The translations under genes were made by a program, and so were the position numbers. Under the pieces are notes generated by a model that saw only the letters and a program-made list of their open reading frames with translations, searched no databases and had not been told where the DNA came from. 64,000 bases of DNA, from positions 604,289 through 668,288 of the forward strand of contig NZ_JAANNP010000002.1 of NCBI RefSeq assembly GCF_011250635.1, read 5' to 3'. Shown one piece after another: positions 8,326 to 17,591 of the stretch; the stretch's first letter is position 1; every line of letters starts with the position of its first letter. Source of the DNA: Motilibacter deserti. Lineage in GTDB: Bacteria > Actinomycetota > Actinomycetes > Motilibacterales > Motilibacteraceae.

Positions 8326-9597
8326 GTGCCGCCCCAGGCGCCCCAGGACGACGAGGCCCAGGAAGGCCTGCGTGCTCGGCTGCCGCGCGTGGCCGGTGAC
8401 GCCCTCGTCTCGCTGGAGCAGGTGGCCGGGGCCTTCGTAACCGCGGTGCTCGCCTTCGGCGTGCTGTCCTGGCTGGGCGTCGTCCTCGTGCTGTGCGTCG
8501 TCGGGGTCGGCCTGCTGCTGGTCCCGAACGCGCTGCGGGCGGTCCACGCGGTCGCGGAGCGCGAGCGCAACCGCCTTCGCCGGACGAACGGCCCCTTCCT
8601 CGGCCCAGGCGACCCGCCTGGGCAGCTCGGAGCGGCGCGCAACGACCCGGACGTACGCCGTGAGCTGCGCTGGCTCGTCGGCCACGCCACCGGCGGGCTG
8701 TTGCTCGCGGCGCTCGGCCTGCTGCTGCCGATCTCCGGCCTGCGCGACGTCACCGTGCCGCTGTGGTGGCGCTTCTTCGCGCAGGGCGAGGTGACGCCGA
8801 CCCTGAGCCTGTGGGTGGTCGGCAGCTGGGGGAGCGCCTTCGCGGCTCTCCTCCTGGGCGTCGGGTGGATCGCGCTCAGCGCGACTCTCACCCCGGCGAT
8901 GGCGCGTTGGCTCGTACGCCGGGGGCTGCGCCTGCTGCCGCTCGACCCCAGCAGCGACCTCACCCTGCGCGTGGCTCAGCTGTCCGCGACCCGGGCCGCC
9001 GCGCTCGACGCGCACGCGACCGAGCTGCGACGCATCGAGCGGGCGCTGCACGACGGCACGCAGAACCGGCTCGTCGCCGTCACCGTCCTGCTCGGCGCCG
9101 CGCGACGGGCCGCGGAGCGCAACCCGGCGGCCGCCGCGGAGATCCTCGAGCGCGCGCAGGCCGCGGCGGAGGACGCCCTGGCCGAGCTGCGCGGCGTCGT
9201 ACGCAGCATCCTCCCGCCCGTGCTCGCCGACCGCGGCCTCACGGGAGCGCTGCGCGGCCTCGCCGCGACCAGCCCGATTCCGTGCGACCTGCGCGTCGAC
9301 GTCCCCGGCCGGTGCGCGGCGGCCGTCGAGGCCACCGCGTACTTCGTCGTCGCGGAGTCGTTGACCAACGCGGCGCGGCACAGCGGCGCCACCGCGGTCG
9401 ACGTCGACGTGCGCAGGCGTGGCGACGAGCTATACGTGCGGGTCACCGACAACGGCAAGGGCGGGGCCGACGAGGCGCGCGGCAGTGGCCTCCTTGGCAT
9501 CCGGCTGCGCGTCGAGGCGCTCGACGGCACGGTGACGATGACCAGCCCGGTCGGCGGGCCGACGACACTGGAGGTACGGCTGGCATGCGGATCGTGA
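8326..9597 (+). CDS. Sensor histidine kinase (NarL/LiaS-type, HisKA_3)
   Basis: GTG at 8326 is preferred over an earlier ATG because it has GGAG 8 nt upstream. TACGCT, a plausible -10, sits about 40 bp before it with a CCGACA box 18 bp further up. The 423-residue protein has four to five transmembrane segments in the first 200 residues and almost no extracellular sensor, so it probably senses within the membrane. The HisKA_3 box contains ALHDGTQNRL with phosphoacceptor His242. The ATPase domain shows ESLTNAARHSG and GSGLLGIRLRVEALDG. It overlaps the response regulator by 13 nt and is divergent from the ABC exporter it probably regulates. Confidence 0.92.
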   Translation: MPPQAPQDDEAQEGLRARLPRVAGDALVSLEQVAGAFVTAVLAFGVLSWLGVVLVLCVVGVGLLLVPNALRAVHAVAERERNRLRRTNGPFLGPGDPPGQLGAARNDPDVRRELRWLVGHATGGLLLAALGLLLPISGLRDVTVPLWWRFFAQGEVTPTLSLWVVGSWGSAFAALLLGVGWIALSATLTPAMARWLVRRGLRLLPLDPSSDLTLRVAQLSATRAAALDAHATELRRIERALHDGTQNRLVAVTVLLGAARRAAERNPAAAAEILERAQAAAEDALAELRGVVRSILPPVLADRGLTGALRGLAATSPIPCDLRVDVPGRCAAAVEATAYFVVAESLTNAARHSGATAVDVDVRRRGDELYVRVTDNGKGGADEARGSGLLGIRLRVEALDGTVTMTSPVGGPTTLEVRLACGS

Positions 9598-10238
9598 TCG
9601 CCGAGGACGACGCCCTGCTTCGCGAAGGCGTCGCCCTCCTGCTCAAGGCCGAGGGGCTCGACGTCGTCGCCACCGCCGAGGGGCCGGACGCGTTCCTCGC
9701 CGCCGTCGACGAGCACCGTCCCGACGTCGCCATCGTCGACGTCCGTATGCCACCCACGCACACCGACGAGGGCATCGTCGCGGCGGTCGAGGCCCGCCGC
9801 CGGCAGCCGGAGCTAGCCGTGCTGGTGCTGTCGGCGTACGTCGAGCAGGCCTTCGCGACCGACCTGCTGGCCAGTGGGGCGGCGGGGCTCGGCTACCTGC
9901 TCAAGGAGCGTGTCGGGCGCGTGGAGTCGTTCCTCGAAGCGCTGCACCGGGTCGCTGCCGGCGGGACGTCCATCGACCCCGACGTCGTCGCGCAGCTCAT
10001 GACGCGCGGGCGCGCCGACGCCGGGTTGGAGCGGCTGACGTCGCGCGAGCGTGAGGTGCTCGACCTCATGGCGCAGGGCCTGGGCAACGCGGCCATCGCC
10101 GAGCGGCTGGTCGTCACCGACGGGGCGGTGCACAAGCACATCCGCAGCATCTTCTCAAAGCTCGACCTGCCACCGACCGAGCAGACCGACCGGCGGGTCG
10201 TCGCGGTGCTGAGGTATCTCGAGGACCTCCGCCGCTGA
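9585..10238 (+). CDS. Response regulator, NarL/LuxR family
   Basis: ATG at 9585 begins MRIVIAEDDALLREG, the standard receiver start, inside the last codons of the kinase gene. Acidic pocket Glu7/Asp8/Asp9, phospho-acceptor Asp52 in IVDVRMP, Ser/Thr at VLSAY and Lys in YLLKE are all present. The C-terminal LuxR-type helix-turn-helix spans about residues 150-195 (LTSREREVLDLMAQG, AIAERLVVTDGAVHKHI). Length 217 aa is normal. Translational overlap makes it the partner of the upstream kinase. Targets are likely to include the divergent ABC exporter promoter. Confidence 0.94.
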   Translation: MRIVIAEDDALLREGVALLLKAEGLDVVATAEGPDAFLAAVDEHRPDVAIVDVRMPPTHTDEGIVAAVEARRRQPELAVLVLSAYVEQAFATDLLASGAAGLGYLLKERVGRVESFLEALHRVAAGGTSIDPDVVAQLMTRGRADAGLERLTSREREVLDLMAQGLGNAAIAERLVVTDGAVHKHIRSIFSKLDLPPTEQTDRRVVAVLRYLEDLRR

Positions 10239-10355
10239 CCCCGCGGGTCTCCACGAAGAGTGCAGCGGCGCAGCTGAGCTGAACTGGACGTCCGAGGTTG
10301 CACCACCCATGAAGTACACACGGGTCCGGGGCGAAAGGCCCGCAGCAGCCGGCAC

Positions 10356-10383
10356 CTCAGGACCCACCTCCTCCCGCCGATAG
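10356..10383 (+). promoter_or_regulatory. FliA/WhiG-type (sigma-28) promoter of the FN3/OmpA surface protein
   Basis: CTCAG (10356-10360), exactly 15 bp, then GCCGATAG (10376-10383), 57 bp before the ATG. GCCGATAA is the classical -10 of sigma-28 factors, and actinobacterial FliA promoters have a CTCA-like -35 at this spacing. The identical arrangement precedes the other OmpA-domain gene at 44565-44592, which makes chance unlikely. Confidence 0.72.
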
Positions 10384-10439
10384 GCACTCGCGCCCGGCGA
10401 ACGTCCGTGCGGAGGAAGTCGAGAGAGGTAGCTCCCCTG

Positions 10440-13400
10440 ATGCACGGGCCCAGATTCCGTCTTTTGTCGATGGCCACAGCACTTGCCATCGCGTCGACCG
10501 GCGCCGTCGCGACCGCGACGTCCGCATCGGCGGCCGACGCGACGTACGCCCTCCAAGGGCTGAGGTTCGTCAACGTCTCGGACAGCCCGTGGTACGACGA
10601 CTACAGCGGCCGCGTGACCAGCGACGGCACCATCGCCATCGGCTTCGACCCCGACGACGGCCCCTTCGTCCCGGTCCTCAAGGCCGAGGGCCGAGTGCAG
10701 GTCTACTACAACGACGGAGCGCCGCACTTCACCATCAGTGGCAGCGCCGCCGAGGCCACGACCGGCAAGGACGTCCAGTTCCTTCAGGGCAACCAGGACT
10801 TCGTCATCGACTCGCTGGTCGGGGAGGGAACCCCGATCTACAGCAGCTACAAGTACATCAACATCTTCGACGACTCCTACTTCACGCCGCGGCGCGTGCA
10901 GATGGAGAGCACCCCGTCGGGCGGCCGCCTCGATTTCCAAGGCACCCTCGGGGTCCCGGCGCTGGGCAACCTGCAGCTGCCCATCCAGGAGAAGAACGAG
11001 GTGCGCGCCGAGCCGGGCCGGCTCGCGCTGTCTGGTGTCGGGCCGGAGATCACCGCCGACGGCTTCGGCATCGGCAACTACGGCCCGCACCTCTTCAACG
11101 ACGCCGTCGACCCCGGGGACAAGCTCACGATCGACTACGCGTACGACTCCGAGCACGACACCGACACCTTCACGGTCCGAGGCAAGGGCTCGCTGCAGGT
11201 GCCCGGCGGAGCGCAGCGCGCCGCCATCGAGCTCGGCGGCACCGACGCCCAGGGCGAGCAGCTGGACCCGCTCGTCGTACGCGACGGTCAGGTCGCCGCG
11301 CTGGAGGCCCGGGCCATCGGCACCCTGTCCGCCGGCTACGTGAACATCGAGCCCGTCAACGTGATCGCCCGCTACCTGCCGCCGAAGGACGACTCGATCT
11401 TCGCCCGGCTGGGCTTCTCCGGCCCCGCCCGGCTCAGCAACGCCGGTGACGCGCCGGTCGACGTCACCCTCGACGCCCCCGGGATGGTGCTGACCGTCAG
11501 CGGCTGGGACCCGTTCGGCTACACCCTCCTCGGCACGCTCAAGGCGTCGCTCGCCAACGGGCACTACAAGAGCCTCTACAGCAACGGCGGGAACATCGTC
11601 CTCAACGGCCCGGTCGAGATCGCGGTCGCACCGGGAACCTACGTGGGCGACAACTTCCCGCTGGTCCAGGTCAACAACGGCAGCGTCTCCGGCGCTTTCA
11701 CCAATGCGAGCGACGGCACCGTCCTCACTCTTCCCGACGGCCGCAAGTTCCGCGTCGACTACCGGCCGGACACGGTCCTCGCCACGCAGGTGCCCGGCGT
11801 GGCGGCCCCGGCCGCCCCCGCCCGGCCGACCGTCGTGCGTGGCGACCGGCAGGCGACGGTGTCGTGGACGGAGCCGGAGGCCAACGGGGACCCCATCACC
11901 AAGTACACCGTCACCGCGCACGACGCCAACGGCGTCGTCGACACGCTCACCGCCGGCCCCGACGCCCGCTCGCTGCCGTTCCCCGGGCTGACCAATGGCA
12001 CGGCCTACACGTTCACCGTCGTCGCCCACAACGGGACCGGCGCCTCCGACCCCTCCCCGGCCTCCGCCGAGGCGACGCCCGCCGCCGTCCCGGGCGCCCC
12101 GACAGCCGTCAGCGCACTGCGCGGCGACGCCAAGGCGACGGTCTCCTGGTCCCCGCCGTCCGACAGCGGAGGCGATGCCGTCGTCGCATACACCGTCACG
12201 GCCTCGCCCGGCGGCGCGACCCAGCGCGTGCCCGGCAACCAGTTCAGCGTGGTCCTCGGCGGCCTCGCCAACGGGGTCGCGCACACCTTCGTGGTGACGG
12301 CCGAGAACGCCGTCGGCGCGGGCGTCGCGTCCGCTGCCTCTGCCCCCGTGACGCCGGCGACCGTGCCGGACGCGGCGACCGACATCATGGCCGTCCCGGG
12401 CAGCGGGAAGGCGACCGTCTCGTGGACCGCGCCCGCGGTCGACGGCGGCGAGGCCGTCTCCAAGTACAAGGTCGTCACCTACGACGCCCACGGCGGCTAC
12501 CTGAAGGACGAGACCGTCGTGGGCGCCACGTCCCTCCTCGTCACCGGCCTCGTCAACGGCGCGCGCTACTCGTTCCGGGTCTCCGCGGTGAACGCGGTCG
12601 GCGGCAGCACGCTCTCCGCCTTCTCCGCGCCGGTCGTGCCGTGCGATGCTCCCGGCGCCCCGGTCGAGGTGTCGGCGCAGGCCGGCGACGGCCGCGCCAC
12701 GGTGACGTGGTCGGCGCCGCTCAGCGACGGCGGCGCGCCGGTCACCGGCTACCTCGTCACCGCGTACGACGCCGAGGGCCGCCCGGCCGGCAGCGTCCGC
12801 GCGGGCGCGCAGGCAACCTCCGCCGTAGTGGAGGGGCTGACCGGTGGGGTCGCCTACACCTTCCGCATCGCCGCGGAGAACGCCACCGGCGCCGGTGAGC
12901 TGTCCGGGGCCTCGGCCGCCGTGACGCCCCGCGGCGTCGCGGGCGCCCCGGCCGACGTCACCGCGGTCGCCGGCGACCGACAGGCCACCGTGTCCTGGAA
13001 GGCTCCCGCTCGCGACGGCGGCGCGCCGATCACCGGCTACACCGTCGTGGCGTCGCCCGGTGGGACCTCCGTGGTCGTCGGCGCCGACGCGCGCTCCGTG
13101 GTCGTGCCCGGCCTGGCCAACGGCACCGCCTACACCTTCACCGTGACGGCGACCAACGCGCTGGGGCAGAGCAGCCCGTCGGCCGCGTCGACCGCCACCG
13201 TGCCGGTCGCGGCTGCCCCGGTCGTCCCCGCTCCGGCCCCGGTCGCTCCGGCCCCGGTCGCTCCGGGCCCGGTGGCCCCGGCTCCGGTGGCCCCGGCTCC
13301 GGTCGCGCCGGCCCCGGTCGCCCCGGCCCCGACGCCGACCCCTGCCCCCGCCATCGTCGTGCCCGCGAAGGCCGCCACGAAGGTGAAGCAGAACTCCGTC

Positions 13401-14003
13401 GCCGTCGGCTGCACCGCCGGGACCGGCACCGTCACCGCGTGCGAGATCAAGCTCGTGGCAACCGTCCGCGGCAAGCAGGTCGTCATCGGCCGTGGCACGT
13501 TCACGGGCGCCGGCGAGGCGTCTAGCGTCGATGTCAAGGTCGTGCTGACGCCCGCGGGCAAGAAGCTCGTCGCCCGACCCGGCGGTCTGCGCACCCAGGT
13601 CGTGGCCTCGGTCGAGACGACGGCGGCCGCGGAGCCGACCGTGCTCAAGGCCGTCGCGACCGTTGTCCCGCCGCGGGTCATCGTCACCCCCGCCGACCTG
13701 CTCTTCGCGTACGGCTCGGCTGAGCTCACCCCGAAGGGGCGCCGCTACGTGGCGGGCCTGCGGGAGCGGGTCGGAGCGGCGAAGGCAGCCCGGTTCGAGG
13801 GCTACACCGACAGCGCCGGAAGCGCCGCGCTCAACCAGCGCCTCGGCCTCGCCCGGGCCAAGGCGGTCGCCGCTGCGCTCGGGCTGGACGAGAGCGTCAA
13901 GGTGACCTTCGTGTCCTTCGGCGAGACGAACCCGCACGCCTCGAACGCGACCGCCGACGGCCGCGCCGCGAACCGGCGCGTCGACATCGTGCTGTCGTAC
14001 TGA
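10440..14003 (+). CDS. Large secreted surface protein: FN3 repeats, Pro/Ala/Val linker, two-Cys module and OmpA-like domain
   Basis: 1187 residues with a Sec signal ending near SASAADA. ATG at 10440 is preferred; GTG at 10407 would add an unlikely N-tail. Residues about 35-450 form a beta-rich region I do not recognise. Five fibronectin type III repeats follow (about 456, 548, 640, 735 and 831 onward), each with an ATVSW core and an NGTAYTF-like strand. A linker of repeated A-P-V-A-P covers about 920-975. Next is a module with two cysteines (GCTAGTGTVTACEIKLVATV, about 985-1075), then an OmpA/MotB-type peptidoglycan-binding domain to the end (FAYGSAELT, LGLARAKAV, NRRVDIVLSY). The architecture suggests a stalked adhesin or carbohydrate-binding protein held non-covalently on the wall. 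A hairpin follows the stop. Confidence 0.88.
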   Translation: MHGPRFRLLSMATALAIASTGAVATATSASAADATYALQGLRFVNVSDSPWYDDYSGRVTSDGTIAIGFDPDDGPFVPVLKAEGRVQVYYNDGAPHFTISGSAAEATTGKDVQFLQGNQDFVIDSLVGEGTPIYSSYKYINIFDDSYFTPRRVQMESTPSGGRLDFQGTLGVPALGNLQLPIQEKNEVRAEPGRLALSGVGPEITADGFGIGNYGPHLFNDAVDPGDKLTIDYAYDSEHDTDTFTVRGKGSLQVPGGAQRAAIELGGTDAQGEQLDPLVVRDGQVAALEARAIGTLSAGYVNIEPVNVIARYLPPKDDSIFARLGFSGPARLSNAGDAPVDVTLDAPGMVLTVSGWDPFGYTLLGTLKASLANGHYKSLYSNGGNIVLNGPVEIAVAPGTYVGDNFPLVQVNNGSVSGAFTNASDGTVLTLPDGRKFRVDYRPDTVLATQVPGVAAPAAPARPTVVRGDRQATVSWTEPEANGDPITKYTVTAHDANGVVDTLTAGPDARSLPFPGLTNGTAYTFTVVAHNGTGASDPSPASAEATPAAVPGAPTAVSALRGDAKATVSWSPPSDSGGDAVVAYTVTASPGGATQRVPGNQFSVVLGGLANGVAHTFVVTAENAVGAGVASAASAPVTPATVPDAATDIMAVPGSGKATVSWTAPAVDGGEAVSKYKVVTYDAHGGYLKDETVVGATSLLVTGLVNGARYSFRVSAVNAVGGSTLSAFSAPVVPCDAPGAPVEVSAQAGDGRATVTWSAPLSDGGAPVTGYLVTAYDAEGRPAGSVRAGAQATSAVVEGLTGGVAYTFRIAAENATGAGELSGASAAVTPRGVAGAPADVTAVAGDRQATVSWKAPARDGGAPITGYTVVASPGGTSVVVGADARSVVVPGLANGTAYTFTVTATNALGQSSPSAASTATVPVAAAPVVPAPAPVAPAPVAPGPVAPAPVAPAPVAPAPVAPAPTPTPAPAIVVPAKAATKVKQNSVAVGCTAGTGTVTACEIKLVATVRGKQVVIGRGTFTGAGEASSVDVKVVLTPAGKKLVARPGGLRTQVVASVETTAAAEPTVLKAVATVVPPRVIVTPADLLFAYGSAELTPKGRRYVAGLRERVGAAKAARFEGYTDSAGSAALNQRLGLARAKAVAAALGLDESVKVTFVSFGETNPHASNATADGRAANRRVDIVLSY

Positions 14004-14017
14004 CCGAGCCGTTCCGC

Positions 14018-14054
14018 CGCGAGGCCGTCCCCTTGTCCTGGGGGCGGCCTCGCG
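14018..14054 (+). terminator. Terminator-like hairpin after the FN3/OmpA gene
   Basis: CGCGAGGCCG-TCCCC and GGGG-CGGCCTCGCG form a long GC stem around a short loop, 14 nt past the stop. There is no T-run, which is common in actinobacteria. Confidence 0.7.
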
Positions 14055-14198
14055 CCGATCGTGGGCCAGCAAGGCCTGGTCGTTGCACCCCGCGGTAGTG
14101 CAGGCGGTACCAACGAGACGCCAGCCCGGGGGATCGGAAGCGCCGCTCGAAAGGACGAGTGTTGACCACGTCAGCACGAAGCCTCGAGAAGGAGCGAC

Positions 14199-15365
14199 AT
14201 GCGCCTCACCTCCGGCCCCACCGCCCGCAGCCGCCGCACGCTCGCCGGCGTCGCCCTCGCGGCGGTCGCAGCCACGACCGTGCTCACCACCGTCCCGGCC
14301 GACGCTGCGGGCACCCAGCGAGCCGACGCCACCCAGCAGCGTCTGAACGCCTTGGTCACCGAGGACCAGGCCCCCGGCGCGCTCGGCGCCGTCAGCAACC
14401 GTGACGGCAAGATCCGGAACTACACCGCAGGCGTCGGCGACCTCGAGACCGGCGCCAAGGTCCCGACCGACGGGTACGTCCGCATCGCCAGCAACACCAA
14501 GACCTACACCGCGGTGGTGGTCCTGCAACTGGTGGGCGAGGGCAAGGTCGACCTCGACAAGAGCGTCGACACCTATCTGCCGGGCGTCGTCCGCAAGAAC
14601 GGCAACGACGGCCGCCGCATCACCGTCCGCCAGATCCTGCAACAGACTTCCGGGCTCCCGGACTACGACGAGGACATCTTCCTGCCGTTCGACAAGGCGC
14701 AGCGCACCTACCGGGACCCGCGCTCGCTGGTCGACGTGGCGCTGACGCACAAGTCGCACTTCAAGCCGGGTGCGAAGTGGGAGTACAGCAACACCAACTA
14801 CGTGCTCGCCGGGCTGATCGTCGAGAAGGTCACCGGCCGCCCGATCGGCGAGCAGATCACGGACCGCATCCTGAAGCCGCTCGGGCTCAGGCACACGTAC
14901 TGGCCCGGCCTCGGCACGCTGACCATCCGGTCCCCGCACCCCAAGGGCTACCACCGAGAGAAGGCCGGTGACGCGTTCCAGGACATGACCGCGTTCGAGC
15001 CCTCGGGAGGCTGGGCCGCGGGCGCGCTCGTCGCGACCCCGAGCGACCTGCTGAAGTTCTTCCACGCCGTCCTCGACGGCAAGCTGCTCAAGCCCGAGCA
15101 GCAGAAGGAGATGCTGACGACCGTCAAGGCGCCCGGCTTCGAGCCGGAGAGCGGCTGGTCGTACGGGCTCGGCATCGCCAAGAAGAAGTTGTCGTGCGGC
15201 GTGGAGGCGTGGGGCCACGGCGGGGACTTCGTCGGCTACGAGACCCGCGACCTGGTGACCCGCGACGGGCGCGGCGCTGCCTTCGCCGTCACCGCCCTCC
15301 CGGTCACGCTCGAGCCGCTGAGCCACCTCAACAACGCGGTCGAGAAGGCGGTCTGCGAGGCGTAG
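14199..15365 (+). CDS. Secreted serine hydrolase (class C beta-lactamase / DD-peptidase fold)
   Basis: 388 residues with a Sec signal ending about residue 37 (VPADAAG). The three active-site motifs are present: SNTK at 98-101 (SxxK), YSN near 191, and GHGGD near 342 as the third box. This is the beta-lactamase/D-alanyl-D-alanine carboxypeptidase (esterase EstB-like) family. Members act on D-Ala peptides or esters outside the membrane, and the substrate cannot be told from sequence. GAAGGAG precedes the ATG. It stands alone, with a hairpin terminator upstream and a palindromic repeat just after its stop. Confidence 0.9.
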   Translation: MRLTSGPTARSRRTLAGVALAAVAATTVLTTVPADAAGTQRADATQQRLNALVTEDQAPGALGAVSNRDGKIRNYTAGVGDLETGAKVPTDGYVRIASNTKTYTAVVVLQLVGEGKVDLDKSVDTYLPGVVRKNGNDGRRITVRQILQQTSGLPDYDEDIFLPFDKAQRTYRDPRSLVDVALTHKSHFKPGAKWEYSNTNYVLAGLIVEKVTGRPIGEQITDRILKPLGLRHTYWPGLGTLTIRSPHPKGYHREKAGDAFQDMTAFEPSGGWAAGALVATPSDLLKFFHAVLDGKLLKPEQQKEMLTTVKAPGFEPESGWSYGLGIAKKKLSCGVEAWGHGGDFVGYETRDLVTRDGRGAAFAVTALPVTLEPLSHLNNAVEKAVCEA

Positions 15366-15377
15366 CGCCAGAGGGAG

Positions 15378-15431
15378 CGGAGCTGTGGAGCGCTGACCGC
15401 GTCAGGGCGCGGCCAGCGCTCCACAGCTCCG
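15378..15431. repeat. Palindromic intergenic repeat, copy 1
   Basis: CGGAGCTGTGGAGCGCTG (15378-15395) is perfectly complementary to 15414-15431. One mismatch follows, then CCGCG/CGCGG, around the loop TCAGGG. It starts 13 nt after the serine hydrolase stop. Related palindromes with a TGTGGAGNGCTG core occur at 46305-46356 and 47510-47563, each also just after a gene end. It may work as a terminator or be a REP-like family. Confidence 0.75.
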
Positions 15432-15546
15432 CCGTCGCCGGTGCGGGGAGCACTCGGCGAGGGGCAGCGGCGCGCCGCCCCCGGCGTACCGTGGCCTCGG
15501 GCACCCAGCCCGCTTGGTCCCGAGATGTCAGGGAGGACATCGCACC

Positions 15547-17487
15547 GTGAAGACCTTCTCCCGAGCGCTGGCCGCGGCCGTCGTGACCGCTCTCGTCGGT
15601 ACGCTCGCGCCGGCCGCCACCGCCGCGCCCCCGGAGCCTGCGCTGACCGACGCGACGTACTTCAACAGCGCGTCGCAGAACGCGGCGGACCCGTTCGTGC
15701 TATTCGACGAGGCGAGCGGCTACTACTACGCCTATTCGACCGACGGCGCGGACCGCGGCTGGGACTTCGGCATCTACCGCTCGGCCGACCTCTCCACGTG
15801 GGAGCACGTCCCTGGTGGTGCGCTTAGCCAGAGCGACCCGAAGCGCTGGGGCAAGGACTGGTTCTGGGCGCCGGAGGTCTACCACAACGACAAAACCGGG
15901 CTCTACTACTTCTTCTACGCCGCCCGCATGCAGGACGACGTCCAGCAGACGTTCGGCTACGCGGACTTCGAGGAGCCGAGCAAGGTCGGGGTCGCGGTGT
16001 CGACGTCGCCGGCGGGGCCGTTCCACAACATCTCCGACGAGCCCATCGACTACTGGCCCTACGACCCGGACTACCGGGACGTCAACCTCATCATGGACGC
16101 GACGCAGCGGAAGCCTCCGGCCACACGGGAGGAGGGTGAGACGGCGCCGCTGGGGACGTACATCCCCTTCATCGACCCCAACGTCTTCTTCGACGACGAC
16201 GGGCGCGTCTATCTCTACTACTCGCGCAACGCCTACCGGAACTGGGTCTGGGACACGGACCTCGGCAAGTACATCGAGGAGTCCAACATCTACGCGGTCG
16301 AGCTGACCGCGGACTGGTGGAACGACCCGACGGGCACGACGATGCCGTCGATCACCCCCGCGTACAAGAACGCCAATGTCCGCCCCGGTGCTCCGGAGGG
16401 TGCGCGCCGCGACGGGTTCACCCCGGTCGTGAACTACGGCTCGGACAAGCAGGCGTGGGAGAACGCCCACGTCAACGACTACACCGTCTACGTCGGGCAG
16501 AAGAAGGACCGTCGCTGGTCCGAGGGCTCGACGACGGTCAAGCACTACGTGAACGGCAAGGCCGTCTACTACCTGCTCTACTCGGCGAACAACTGGGAGA
16601 ACGAGAACTACGGCGTCGGGTACGCGACGGCGGACAGCCCGCTCGGCCCCTGGCGCAAGTTCGAGGGCAACCCCGTGCTGTCCAAGAACGCGGCGCTCCC
16701 GATGTACGGCACCGGCCACGGCAGCGTCATCGCCTCCCCGGACGGCAGCGAGCTCTACTACGTCCACCACGGCCGGCCGGGTGCGACGTCCGGGCCGCGC
16801 AAGCTCTACACCGAGCGCATGACGATCGACGACGCGAAGCCTGATGCGAACGGCAACCCGACGCTAAGCATCGACCAGACGACGGCGGACCGCCCGGTTC
16901 CGTCGGGCGTCGGCCCGTTCTCGATCACAGCGGGAACAGCGACGAAGCTCGAGCCCGGCGAGGCTGCGGACGTCGCGGTCACCGTCAAGAGCGCCCCCGG
17001 CGCCGCGCTCCCGCTGACCGACCCGCTGAACCGCGTCACCGCTCTCGTGGCCGACCCCGCCGTCGCCACCGCAACCGTCTCCGGCGGGACGGTCCGCGTG
17101 ACCGCCAACAGCGCCGGCACGACGCAGGTCACCGTGACGTACCAGCGGCAGCAGTCCTCGGGCGCCTACGTCGACGTGCACAACCTGACCGAGGCCGGCG
17201 CGACGCCGGTCGCGGTCACCTTCACCGTCGTCGTCCACCCGACGCTCGCCCAGCTGCGCGCGACGGTGGACGAGCTCGTCACGGGCAAGCACGTGGTCGC
17301 CAGCTACGGCCGGGACCTGCGCGAGCTGCTCGACACCGCCGAGGCCGCCCAGGCGCGCGGCGACGACGGCGCGGTGCTGGCCGCGGTGCGGCAGCTGAGC
17401 GGGGTCGTGACCGCGGCCCGCCCGGCCAAGGTCGACGCGTACGCCCGCCAGCAGCTGACGCAGCTGCTCGGGCTCTGGCTCGCCTGA
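15547..17487 (+). CDS. Secreted family 43 glycoside hydrolase (arabinosidase/xylosidase type)
   Basis: The GTG start at 15547 follows GGGAGG by about 11 nt. A Sec signal ends near residue 28 (TAAPPEP). The five-bladed GH43 propeller covers about 35-430: catalytic base Asp in NAADPFVLFD, WAPEVYHNDKTG, IDPNVFFDDDGRVYLYY with the pKa-modulating Asp, and GTGHGSVI. A bacterial Ig-like region (about 460-570) and a helical C-terminal tail follow, so total length (646 aa) exceeds the catalytic core. The enzyme would remove arabinose or xylose from plant polysaccharide outside the cell. No sugar transporter for pentoses is adjacent. It ends at a strong hairpin. Confidence 0.87.
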   Translation: MKTFSRALAAAVVTALVGTLAPAATAAPPEPALTDATYFNSASQNAADPFVLFDEASGYYYAYSTDGADRGWDFGIYRSADLSTWEHVPGGALSQSDPKRWGKDWFWAPEVYHNDKTGLYYFFYAARMQDDVQQTFGYADFEEPSKVGVAVSTSPAGPFHNISDEPIDYWPYDPDYRDVNLIMDATQRKPPATREEGETAPLGTYIPFIDPNVFFDDDGRVYLYYSRNAYRNWVWDTDLGKYIEESNIYAVELTADWWNDPTGTTMPSITPAYKNANVRPGAPEGARRDGFTPVVNYGSDKQAWENAHVNDYTVYVGQKKDRRWSEGSTTVKHYVNGKAVYYLLYSANNWENENYGVGYATADSPLGPWRKFEGNPVLSKNAALPMYGTGHGSVIASPDGSELYYVHHGRPGATSGPRKLYTERMTIDDAKPDANGNPTLSIDQTTADRPVPSGVGPFSITAGTATKLEPGEAADVAVTVKSAPGAALPLTDPLNRVTALVADPAVATATVSGGTVRVTANSAGTTQVTVTYQRQQSSGAYVDVHNLTEAGATPVAVTFTVVVHPTLAQLRATVDELVTGKHVVASYGRDLRELLDTAEAAQARGDDGAVLAAVRQLSGVVTAARPAKVDAYARQQLTQLLGLWLA

Positions 17488-17497
17488 GCCTTCCGAC

Positions 17498-17530
17498 GGC
17501 AGGGCCGCGCGCGGGCAGCGCGGCCCTGCC
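17498..17530 (+). terminator. Hairpin terminator after the GH43 gene
   Basis: GGCAGGGCCGCGC and GCGCGGCCCTGCC form a perfect 13-bp stem with a 7-nt loop, 11 nt after the stop. Confidence 0.78.
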
Positions 17531-17591
17531 TCGGCTGGGGCGTTCCGGACGCGGGTCGCGGCCCGCTGCCCGGGTCTGGGAGGCTCGGGGA

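Noticed and set aside
10239..10439. Riboswitch before the FN3/OmpA gene
   Set aside because: The leader is hairpin-rich but matches no class I know, and the sigma-28 promoter lies inside it, leaving only about 50 nt of leader.
10155..15326. A 1723-codon open frame on the minus strand opposite the FN3/OmpA gene
   Set aside because: High-GC shadow: no family motifs, no ribosome-binding site, and real genes with clear domains lie on the other strand. Similar long shadows elsewhere were also left out.
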